Assembly: GCA_016763715.1 (NCBI GenBank)
Contig: JAESTG010000114.1
Location: 1 to 23,307 of the forward strand
Length of the DNA: 23,307 nucleotides
Source: Flavobacteriaceae bacterium
Lineage (GTDB): Bacteria > Bacteroidota > Bacteroidia > Flavobacteriales > Flavobacteriaceae
Reading direction: 5' to 3'
In this document: positions 16,471 to 23,307 of the stretch, piece after piece
How positions within the stretch are numbered: the first letter of the stretch is position 1
How the letters are laid out: the number at the start of each line of letters is the position of its first letter
Program-made: the position numbers and the translations under genes
The notes under the pieces: model-generated
Database searches by the model: none
What the model saw: only the letters and a program-made list of their open reading frames with translations
What the model was told of the DNA's origin: nothing

Positions 16471-16943
16471 TGGAGACTACATATATGACAACTCCTATGG
16501 GGGTTTTGGAAATCAAAGGGGATGCTTCGGGAGTAGCTTCAGTTCATTTTATGGATACTGAAATTTCTTCTTCGGAAGTAGTACCAGAAGTTTTGTTACC
16601 TGCAATTACCCAACTAAAAGAATATTTCAGTAAAACTAGAACCGAGTTTCAACTAACCTTGAATCCAGAAGGCACCATTTTTCAGAAAAAAGTATGGAAA
16701 CAATTAGAGACCATTCCTTTTGGAAAAACCACTTCCTATCAAAAAATGGCCAACAACCTAGGTGACCCTAAAGTAATTAGGGCTGCGGCCTCCGCCAACG
16801 GGAAAAACCCAATCGCCATTATAATACCATGTCATAGAGTAATTGGTTCTGATGGTTCACTAACGGGCTATGCAGGAGGCTTACACCGAAAAAAGTGGCT
16901 GTTAGAACACGAAAGTCCTGTAAAACAAGGAGAATTATTTTAA
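16470..16943 (+). CDS. ogt: Methylated-DNA--protein-cysteine S-methyltransferase
   Basis: Repairs O6-alkylguanine by transferring the alkyl group to its own cysteine, in a suicidal reaction. The active site is IIIPCHRVIG, with the acceptor Cys in PCHRV, and the helix-turn-helix that enters the minor groove lies in FGKTTSYQKMANNLGDP. The glycine loop after the active site, GYAGGLHRKKWLL, is typical. The frame is open further upstream, but ATG 16470 overlaps the preceding stop as TAATG and gives 157 residues, the usual length for Ogt. It lacks the Ada N-terminal domain. Translation is probably coupled to the CNNM/CBS gene. Confidence 0.95.
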   Translation: METTYMTTPMGVLEIKGDASGVASVHFMDTEISSSEVVPEVLLPAITQLKEYFSKTRTEFQLTLNPEGTIFQKKVWKQLETIPFGKTTSYQKMANNLGDPKVIRAAASANGKNPIAIIIPCHRVIGSDGSLTGYAGGLHRKKWLLEHESPVKQGELF

Positions 16944-16952
16944 AATATCATT

Positions 16953-18113
16953 ATGAATCGACTACTCAAATTCACAAAACGCTTTTTTAAAGGTTTGATT
17001 ATTCTTGTCTTGGTCTTGGTTGGACTTTTATATGTTACAGACTACGATTATATTCTAAAAGGGGTGAGGGTCGTGTACATGAAGGGTCACACCACTGCTT
17101 ATATTGATGACCACCCTCATTTTGAAAACATGACTATTGAAAATGGTAATAGCCCACAGGCTTGGCCGCTACATAAAAACTACAATAATACCACAGCGAC
17201 TACCGCTCTTTCAGAAACCAATACGGCATTAGGTACTGTTGCTTTTCTTATTATTAAAAACGATAGTATTTGGTACGAAAATTATGCTGAAGGTTATGGT
17301 AATACCTCACAAACCAATTCTTTTTCCATGGCAAAAAGCATTACCTCAGCCATGCTTGGAAAAGCCATTAAAGATGGTTATATAAAAAATCTAAATCAAC
17401 CCGTAGGAGATTACTTTGAGCAATATGCCAACGATAAAACTACAGTGGGAGACTTGTCATCCATGTCTTCTGGACTGGACTGGGAAGAGTCCTATGTAAG
17501 TCCGTTTAGCGTTACTGCTCGCTCCTATTACGATGACGATCTTGCAGAGACTATATTAAAACAAAAGGTAACCGAAGAACCTGGAAAAGTTTATAAATAC
17601 CTTAGTGGCAACTCTCAACTTTTGGGAATGATTATCGAAAAGGCTTCTGGTAAAAAATTGGCCAACTATCTTTCTGAGAGTTTATGGAAGCCTATGGGAG
17701 CAGCACAACCAGCTCTTTGGCAATTAGATGATGATGAACATCAACTTGCGAAAACTTTTTGTTGTATCGCTAGTAATGCGCGCGACTTTGCTCGCTTCGG
17801 AAAATTGTATAAAGACTATGGCAAATGGAATGGTCAACAACTTTTAGATTCTTCATTTGTAGCAAAATCTACCGTGCCTAGGTTTAGAGAAAGCCCTGAA
17901 TACGGTTACGGATTTTGGTTAAGTGATCACCTAGACAAACATATGTTTGTGATGCGGGGCATTCTGGGCCAATATGTAATTACCATACCAGAAGATAACC
18001 TCATTATTGTTCGATTAGGACACCAACGAGGAGGTTTCATAGGTCAACCTTTTACAAACGACTTCTATACTTATGTGGAAGAAGCCTATACAATGCTAGA
18101 GAAAAACAACTAA
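16953..18113 (+). CDS. Membrane-anchored serine hydrolase, class C beta-lactamase family
   Basis: A 386-residue protein with one N-terminal hydrophobic anchor (residues 13-27) and a periplasm-facing penicillin-binding-like domain. The catalytic SxxK is SMAK at 125-128. The second motif, normally YxN, appears as YKYLSGN (214-220), and a loop with RGILGQ near the C-terminus stands where the HxG/KTG motif lies. Family members include esterases, D-amino-acid peptidases and beta-lactamases. The GLDWEES block and RFGKLYKDYGKWNG are typical of flavobacterial esterase-like members, so it is unlikely to be a true resistance enzyme. It follows ogt by 9 bases. Its stop codon overlaps that of the convergent beta-helix gene. 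Confidence 0.9.
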   Translation: MNRLLKFTKRFFKGLIILVLVLVGLLYVTDYDYILKGVRVVYMKGHTTAYIDDHPHFENMTIENGNSPQAWPLHKNYNNTTATTALSETNTALGTVAFLIIKNDSIWYENYAEGYGNTSQTNSFSMAKSITSAMLGKAIKDGYIKNLNQPVGDYFEQYANDKTTVGDLSSMSSGLDWEESYVSPFSVTARSYYDDDLAETILKQKVTEEPGKVYKYLSGNSQLLGMIIEKASGKKLANYLSESLWKPMGAAQPALWQLDDDEHQLAKTFCCIASNARDFARFGKLYKDYGKWNGQQLLDSSFVAKSTVPRFRESPEYGYGFWLSDHLDKHMFVMRGILGQYVITIPEDNLIIVRLGHQRGGFIGQPFTNDFYTYVEEAYTMLEKNN

Positions 18114-20209
18114 TTTGTCACTGAAACAAGCTTGTAAATAGCCCTATCACCGTTGTCTGACATTGGAGCATCTACTTTCAAAAAAGTAATTTCCTGTCCA
18201 TGAGAAAGAACCAACTGTTTTTGTCCATTCAAAGAGATATTTCCTTTTCTTCGAACCCCGCCCCAGTCCTTAATTTTAACGGTTCCGGTTCCGCTAAATT
18301 TGTTAATTTTTAAAGTGATTTGCTGCCCTCCACTAGCAGTAGACTCTATTTTACGTAAGACAGTGTTATTATTAAACGCTGCAGCCACGTTTGTTCCTCC
18401 GTCCAAAATAATGGTTCTTGACTCTACGGGAATCGTTCGCTCTATACCAATAGTTCTTGACAGACGAGGGTCTACAAAAGTATTATCCCGTGAATTTATT
18501 GTATTGTTATTGGAGAAAGTCACTCTGTCTTTTCGACCAAAAATGAAAGTTGATTTATGAGCTTCAGGAGAATTCACATCCGAAACTCTTACATAATTTC
18601 TCTCTATGTTTATCACAGAATTTTCACTGTTTATACAACTACCATTCGGAGTGTTTGCAGGAAGACTCTCTGGGCCAGTATGCCCTTCAGAACCATAACC
18701 AGCTGCATTTGAAAACCTACTATTTAACACATTGATACTTCTTCCATCGGTCACGTCGACTGAAATATATAAGTTCTCAAACCAACAATTATCAATCGTT
18801 ACGTTGGATGCATCTATCATTCTAAATCCATAAATCGATTCTTGAATTGTACAATTTATAAATGAAACCACATTAGCGCCAGGCTGAGAGATAAAAACGT
18901 TGGTTCCTAAAGTTGAACGATCTCGCTTACCAAGAAACAAGCAATTAATAAAAGTGTGTTGGCCTTGATACTGTGTCATTCTAAGGCTGTTTTTATCATT
19001 ATTAAGTCTTGTTACTCTTACATTCTCGAAAACATTCATTTGGTTTGGCAGTGAATAATCTCTTTCCCCTGCAACACCCATACTATCACTACCTTCAAGA
19101 AATATTCCATGACCTTCTACATTCACAATATTAATATTCTTAAATCTACTTTGCCACAAACCTCCAGTGCCATTTTTACCATCACGGGACTTAAAAAACA
19201 TTCCTCCTACGTTGGCAACTCCATTTCCGTTAATCCGTAAATTTTCCATGGATATGATTACTTTCCCAGCCGCCATTTTAAAGAAATAATCGAAGTTGGC
19301 ATTTTTACGAGCTGTCAGCAAAGTGTTCTCCTCACCAAGAATCCGAACTCCCGATGGCAATACTAAAGAACCGTCTATAAAATATTGTCCGCTAGGAAAA
19401 AACACAGTATTCCCATTGGCATATTCTCCTACCTTATTTTTGGCATAACTATATGCAGTATTCTTTCCAGCAAAATCTATCACTCTTTGAATTTTTTCTG
19501 AAATAGAAGTGCCATCCCATTTTCTTCCTGCCCTAATTCCGTAGTAATTCACATTAATATAACCATCCAAATGACGCACCCATCTTCCTGGATTATCTTG
19601 GTCAATATCTTTCGGCTTTATAATTATTCCATCATCATCTTCAGCAATTAATGTTGAATTAAAATAAAAGAACCCTTCACCCCCATCTCTCACAGAAGTG
19701 TGACCTTTCACACAAATCATATCTCCGTTCTCAGGCACTTCAAACTTTCGAAGTGCTTCCAAATTTGAAAAACAATTCAATGTCATTAGGGCTTTACTTT
19801 CAACATTCTTGGCAAATGAAAGAGAAGGCGATTCAACTATTTCAATGATGCTACTACCTACCACATTACCTCGTGGTTCAAATACCTTAACATACAAGTA
19901 TTTCTCATTTCCCTTCCAATCTATATCACTTAAAATATGATACATATCGGCAGTAACTCCAGCTCCTATTTTTACCGAATACCAACCAAGGCTATCTGTC
20001 AATACACTATGACGTTCGGCATATTTTAAATTTTCATTGGCCTGTTTTCCATCTTGAATTTTAACTTCAATTTCAAAATTCTCGTTGGCACGTGCCTGCC
20101 CCATACTATCTAAAACTACTGAGCGGTATAGAAAAGCGTCGGAACTTTGAGCCAAACCAACTGATATAGAAATTAGACAAAGGAGTGAGGTGAAGAATTT
20201 CATGGACAT
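18110..20209 (-). CDS. Secreted beta-helix protein, tailspike/pectate-lyase-like
   Basis: A 699-residue protein with a signal peptide (residues 1-20, cleavage after LGLA-type alanine). Residues about 25-125 form a beta-rich domain seen at the N-terminus of many exported Bacteroidota proteins (DSMGQARANENFEIEVKIQDG, then HSVLTDSLGWYSVKIG). Residues 160-240 resemble the pre-helix part of phage tailspikes, with DGGEGFFYFNS and RWVRHLDGYINVNYYGIRAG, followed by a polysaccharide-lyase-like right-handed beta helix (about 240-560) with SGQYFIDGSLVLPSGVRILG and many IxNCxF-type turns. A small beta domain closes the chain. No T9SS sorting tail or catalytic triad could be assigned. It may bind or cut a polysaccharide. 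No phage genes surround it, so it is not a prophage remnant. Confidence 0.75.
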   Translation of the reverse strand: MSMKFFTSLLCLISISVGLAQSSDAFLYRSVVLDSMGQARANENFEIEVKIQDGKQANENLKYAERHSVLTDSLGWYSVKIGAGVTADMYHILSDIDWKGNEKYLYVKVFEPRGNVVGSSIIEIVESPSLSFAKNVESKALMTLNCFSNLEALRKFEVPENGDMICVKGHTSVRDGGEGFFYFNSTLIAEDDDGIIIKPKDIDQDNPGRWVRHLDGYINVNYYGIRAGRKWDGTSISEKIQRVIDFAGKNTAYSYAKNKVGEYANGNTVFFPSGQYFIDGSLVLPSGVRILGEENTLLTARKNANFDYFFKMAAGKVIISMENLRINGNGVANVGGMFFKSRDGKNGTGGLWQSRFKNINIVNVEGHGIFLEGSDSMGVAGERDYSLPNQMNVFENVRVTRLNNDKNSLRMTQYQGQHTFINCLFLGKRDRSTLGTNVFISQPGANVVSFINCTIQESIYGFRMIDASNVTIDNCWFENLYISVDVTDGRSINVLNSRFSNAAGYGSEGHTGPESLPANTPNGSCINSENSVINIERNYVRVSDVNSPEAHKSTFIFGRKDRVTFSNNNTINSRDNTFVDPRLSRTIGIERTIPVESRTIILDGGTNVAAAFNNNTVLRKIESTASGGQQITLKINKFSGTGTVKIKDWGGVRRKGNISLNGQKQLVLSHGQEITFLKVDAPMSDNGDRAIYKLVSVTN

Positions 20210-20252
20210 TTGTATTAATGAATAACTACATTGCCATGGTAATTTAATTTGT

Positions 20253-20287
20253 TTTGCTGAAAAAAAAGCACGCTTTAAGTATTTTTT
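20253..20287 (+). promoter_or_regulatory. Possible promoter for the exonuclease gene
   Basis: TATTTTTTG near 20279-20287 resembles TAnnTTTG with one extra T, and a TTTTG about 23 bases upstream may serve as the -33 element. The ATG follows after about 40 bases. The deviation in the -7 element makes this uncertain. Confidence 0.3.
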
Positions 20288-20328
20288 GTAATTTTAAGTC
20301 TACTTCCTCCCCTCCTTAACTTAAAATC

Positions 20329-21042
20329 ATGTTGAAACGTATACCTCTGGAACATATCCTATTTTTGGATATTGAAACTGTTCCGCAACAACAAAAATTT
20401 AATGAATTAGAACAAACCACTAAGGACCTTTGGGAGCAAAAAACCCAATATCAACGCAAGCAACAATACAGTCCTGATCAGTTTTATGACCACGCTGGAA
20501 TCTGGGCAGAATTTGGTAAAATTATTTGTATAAGTGTAGGCTTTTTTAAATTGAATGATAACCATAGAAATTTTAGGGTCACTTCTTTTAAAGGAGAAGA
20601 AATAGCTCTGCTTAAGGCATTCAAATCTATGCTAGAAACACACTTTAACCGACCACAGCATTTACTTTGTGCCCACAATGGAAAAGAATTTGATTTTCCC
20701 TACATCGCTCGGAGAATGATTATCCTTGGCATTGAAATTCCTTTTAAACTAAATCTCTTTGGAAAAAAACCATGGGAAGTACCACATTTAGACACCTTAG
20801 AATTATGGAAGTTTGGGGATTATAAAACTTTTACTTCACTCAAACTAATGGCGCATGTCTTAGGAATCCCTTCACCGAAAGATGATATTGATGGAAGCCA
20901 AGTGCGTGACGTGTTTTATGAGGAAGACGATATTGATCGTATTATTACCTATTGTGAAAAAGACACGATTACAGTGGCACAAATTTTATTAAAACTTCGG
21001 AATGAAATTTTATTGAACGAAGATGAAATTCTTTTTGTATAA
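20329..21042 (+). CDS. DEDD-type 3'-5' exonuclease (PolB-exonuclease-like)
   Basis: A 237-residue protein related to the proofreading exonuclease domain of family B DNA polymerases, without a polymerase domain. The DEDD metal-binding residues are visible. Exo I is LFLDIETVPQ, with Asp14 and Glu16. Exo II lies in CAHNGKEFDFPYIARRM. Exo III is YCEKDTITV, whose YxxxD spacing marks the DEDDy subtype. It should remove nucleotides from 3' ends of DNA using two divalent metal ions. Its substrate and pathway are unknown, but such stand-alone proteins are common in Bacteroidota. It is a single-gene unit convergent with the M43 protease, and they share the terminator at 21045-21070. Confidence 0.9.
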   Translation: MLKRIPLEHILFLDIETVPQQQKFNELEQTTKDLWEQKTQYQRKQQYSPDQFYDHAGIWAEFGKIICISVGFFKLNDNHRNFRVTSFKGEEIALLKAFKSMLETHFNRPQHLLCAHNGKEFDFPYIARRMIILGIEIPFKLNLFGKKPWEVPHLDTLELWKFGDYKTFTSLKLMAHVLGIPSPKDDIDGSQVRDVFYEEDDIDRIITYCEKDTITVAQILLKLRNEILLNEDEILFV

Positions 21043-21044
21043 AA

Positions 21045-21070
21045 AAAGCCCACTCGTTTGAGTGGGCTTT
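21045..21070. terminator. Strong bidirectional terminator between the exonuclease and M43 protease genes
   Basis: AAAGCCCACTC - GTTT - GAGTGGGCTTT is a perfect 11-bp stem with a 4-base loop. On the minus strand it is followed by a run of seven T, making it strong for the protease transcript. On the plus strand it ends in TTTCTC, which is weaker. Confidence 0.9.
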
Positions 21071-21091
21071 CTCATAAAGAATTTTACTTCA

Positions 21092-23307
21092 TTACTCTTT
21101 TATAAAACGTTCAACGAATTTCTCGTCTCCTGCTGTTACTTCAACAATGTACATTCCTGTTGCCAAGGCTGAAACATCAATAGTATTTGTAAAAACTCCT
21201 TTGTTCATCACTTGTCCAGTTATATTATATACAACATAACTTGTAGCTTCTTCGCTTAATAATTCAACATTAAGTATAGAGCCATTAACTGGATTTGGAT
21301 ACATAGAGAATGCTTTATTGTTCACTCCCAAGCTATCACCAACTCTGCTTCCAGAAACGCTAATTGAGATATTATCAATTGCGATATCAGCCTTCCAAGT
21401 AGATCCTGTAACACGATTAAAACGCAATCGAACACCTCCACCTGCATAAGCCGATAGGTCCACATTTGCAGTTAGCCATGAATTTCCTTGATTACCAGAT
21501 TGAGTCCAAATACTAGCCCAAGTAGCCCCGTCATCATCACTAATCTCTAAATCTATAGTTCCCATGTTTGAAGAACCATACATATGATAATTGAAATTAA
21601 ACGATGCAGACCCGCCTGTTAAATCAACACATGGAGAGTTTAGAATTGCTCTCTTGTTAGGATAACCTGTTCCATTTCCTGATGCTTCTACGTACATATA
21701 CCAAGTACTACCTGATCCACTCGAAGGCCCAGTTGAACCTGATGGTGTTCCGTTTGAATCACGTGTCCAGTTAATATCGTCGTTGGTAGATTGAGTCCAC
21801 AATCCTATTGAACTTTCATATCCTTCAGAATAAGGTAGCGAAACTCCTCCTGAGCAACCTACTATACAAGGTGCACATGTCGAACCTCCACAGTCTACTC
21901 CTGTTTCATCTCCGTTCTGAATTCCATCTGTACAAGTTGGTGCAGGAATACTCGTGATTATATTCATTGCATCAACGGCCATATCTCCTTGCCAAGTAGT
22001 ACCAGTAATACCATTCAACCTTAGTCTAATAGTACTTCCATTATAAGCAGATAAATCCACAGAAGTAGCTAACCAAGTATTCCCTTGATTACCTGATCGA
22101 TTCCAAATACTAGTCCAGTTAATACCATCTGTACTTACTTCAAGGTCTAAACTACCCATATCTGAAGCTCCATACATATGATATTTGAAACTCACACTAG
22201 GAGTTGTTGCTCCACTCAAGTCGAAACAAGGAGAACCTAATATGGCTCTTTTAGTAGAAAAATTCGGTGTAGAAGATTCCATATAAATGTAATGAGTTCC
22301 TTCATCTGCACTTGATGGTCCTGTATTACTAGATGGTGTCCCACCCGATCTTAAAGTCCAGTCAAAATCATCTCCAGGTTCTTGAGACCAAGCCCCAAAT
22401 GTATTTTCAAATCCTTCGTCATAAGGGAAAGAACTAATCGTTGAAGAACAAGCTATTTGACATGGAGCACAATTTGTCCCTCCACAGTCAACACCAGTTT
22501 CATCACCATTTTGAATACCATCGGTACAAGTTGGAACGGCACATGGCGCGCAATTCGTCCCTCCGCAATCTACACCCGTTTCATCACCATTCTGGATACC
22601 ATCGGTACAAGTTGGTAGTGGTGGTGGCCCACATTTATCTGAAGCCCCTAAAGCAGCTCTAACACCGCCAGGCAGCAATATAACACGCATTCTATCTGTC
22701 TGTCCTTGAGTAAAAAGGTTCATACAAGAATCATCACTATAATCCATATAGTTTTGAACCATATCTACCGTACTACACGAAACATGAGTAGGGTTACATC
22801 CAAAGTTTTGCAAGTCAGATTCTGGAGTATCAGAAACAAAATCATCAACACCACAGCCACCGTCGCCCCAAATGTGGCGTAAGTTTAAGAAGTGACCTAC
22901 CTCATGAGTGGTCGTACGTCCTAAATGGAATGGAGGAGAAACCTGTTCAATGTTTCCAAAGTAGTTATATCCCATAACAACACCATCGGTAGCTGCATTT
23001 CCACCTGGAAACTGAGCATACCCTAAAATGGTAGCTCCGTTGTCCCTAAGTATCTTAGGTACGGTCCACATGTTTAGGTATTCGCTGGTATTCCAAGGGT
23101 CTATTCCACCTTGGGCAGATTTCTTCATATTATTTTGTGAATAATACCAGTCGTTTTGAGTAGTCGATTTCCTCGTAATACCAGTTGTGGCAGCACCACT
23201 AGGGTCTACGGAAGCCATACAAAATTCAATTTGAGTATCAGCTGCTTGTGACCAAGTACCATCGGCATCAGCATTTAAACGTCTGAAATCTTCGTTCAAT
23301 ACATCAA
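21092..23307 (-). CDS. Secreted M43 (pappalysin/ulilysin-like) zinc metalloprotease with MAM-like repeats and T9SS sorting domain; 5' end beyond window
   Basis: The frame is open to the window edge ([13 protein letters not shown]), so signal peptide and propeptide are missing; about 737 residues are visible. The zinc motif [11 protein letters not shown] (HExxHxxxxxH, bases 22906-22874) with [22 protein letters not shown] after it is typical of M43 peptidases. Then come two short cysteine-rich repeats ([17 protein letters not shown]), a MAM-like jelly-roll domain, a third short repeat, and a second MAM-like domain. The last ~75 residues, with YPNPVNG and a final [10 protein letters not shown]...ERFIKE, are a type A T9SS sorting domain, so the enzyme is exported by the type IX system to the surface or medium. 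It probably degrades extracellular protein. Termination is at the strong hairpin just downstream. Confidence 0.93.
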   Translation of the reverse strand, partial: DVLNEDFRRLNADADGTWSQAADTQIEFCMASVDPSGAATTGITRKSTTQNDWYYSQNNMKKSAQGGIDPWNTSEYLNMWTVPKILRDNGATILGYAQFPGGNAATDGVVMGYNYFGNIEQVSPPFHLGRTTTHEVGHFLNLRHIWGDGGCGVDDFVSDTPESDLQNFGCNPTHVSCSTVDMVQNYMDYSDDSCMNLFTQGQTDRMRVILLPGGVRAALGASDKCGPPPLPTCTDGIQNGDETGVDCGGTNCAPCAVPTCTDGIQNGDETGVDCGGTNCAPCQIACSSTISSFPYDEGFENTFGAWSQEPGDDFDWTLRSGGTPSSNTGPSSADEGTHYIYMESSTPNFSTKRAILGSPCFDLSGATTPSVSFKYHMYGASDMGSLDLEVSTDGINWTSIWNRSGNQGNTWLATSVDLSAYNGSTIRLRLNGITGTTWQGDMAVDAMNIITSIPAPTCTDGIQNGDETGVDCGGSTCAPCIVGCSGGVSLPYSEGYESSIGLWTQSTNDDINWTRDSNGTPSGSTGPSSGSGSTWYMYVEASGNGTGYPNKRAILNSPCVDLTGGSASFNFNYHMYGSSNMGTIDLEISDDDGATWASIWTQSGNQGNSWLTANVDLSAYAGGGVRLRFNRVTGSTWKADIAIDNISISVSGSRVGDSLGVNNKAFSMYPNPVNGSILNVELLSEEATSYVVYNITGQVMNKGVFTNTIDVSALATGMYIVEVTAGDEKFVERFIKE
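21866..22615 (-). repeat. Intragenic repeats: three 75-bp cysteine-rich units and a ~590-bp module duplication
   Basis: Three in-frame 75-bp copies lie at 22541-22615, 22460-22534 and 21866-21940, each encoding [17 protein letters not shown] followed by a CAPC end. The first two are separated by 6 bases. The second and third copies each precede a MAM-like domain, so a larger unit of about 590 bp (short repeat plus MAM-like domain) is present twice. The DNA copies differ at many third codon positions, so the duplication is not recent. Confidence 0.85.

Noticed and set aside
18110..20209. Prophage origin for the tailspike-like gene
   Set aside because: No capsid, portal, integrase or lysis genes are nearby, and the protein has a secretion signal peptide.
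21866..22615. Regularly spaced repeats that could be mistaken for a CRISPR array
   Set aside because: The copies are in-frame protein repeats with drifted third positions and unequal spacing, inside a protease gene.

Overview
The window looks like chromosomal DNA from a marine-type member of the Flavobacteriaceae (phylum Bacteroidota). Evidence: AT-rich DNA; TAnnTTTG-type -7 promoter elements in place of sigma70 boxes and little sign of Shine-Dalgarno sites; lipoproteins with short LISC/VSSC lipoboxes; and a large secreted protease with a C-terminal type IX secretion (T9SS) sorting domain. No tRNA, rRNA, CRISPR array, insertion sequence or prophage was seen. No gap between genes exceeds 300 bases; the longest, 1000-1212, holds putative regulatory elements.

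Layout. (1) 1-3948: the tail of a possible upstream gene, an SDR-type L-threonine 3-dehydrogenase on the minus strand, then a small coiled-coil lipoprotein and an M13 (neprilysin-like) metallopeptidase on the plus strand, ending in a terminator. (2) 4001-14764: a heme biosynthesis locus built around a divergent control region at about 7417-7574. Leftwards run an AraC-type regulator, hemH (ferrochelatase) and a MATE transporter. Rightwards run hemA, hemC, hemD, hemE, a small protein of unknown function, an EI24/CysZ-like membrane protein, hemF and hemB. (3) 14776-18113: accessory genes in the same direction: an exported DinB-like protein, a CNNM/CBS membrane protein, an Ogt-type DNA alkyltransferase and a membrane-anchored serine hydrolase. 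(4) 18110-20209: a convergent gene for a secreted beta-helix protein that resembles phage tailspikes. (5) 20329-23307: a DEDD 3'-5' exonuclease and, convergent with it across a strong shared terminator, a large M43 metalloprotease cut off by the window edge.

The hem genes cover glutamyl-tRNA to glutamate semialdehyde (HemA), then ALA to porphobilinogen (HemB), hydroxymethylbilane (HemC), uroporphyrinogen III (HemD), coproporphyrinogen III (HemE), protoporphyrinogen IX (HemF, oxygen-dependent) and, after an oxidation not encoded here, heme (HemH). The GSA aminotransferase (HemL) and protoporphyrinogen oxidase are absent from the window. hemA to the small unknown gene are joined by 4-14 base overlaps, so they are probably translated in a coupled way.

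The most notable points are: the hem-linked AraC regulator is broken by one in-frame TAA; the regulator-hemA gap holds a perfect 8-bp dyad; hemA has a promoter almost touching its ATG; HemH carries an internal five-cysteine segment suggesting a [2Fe-2S] cluster; and two uncharacterised genes lie inside the heme operon.
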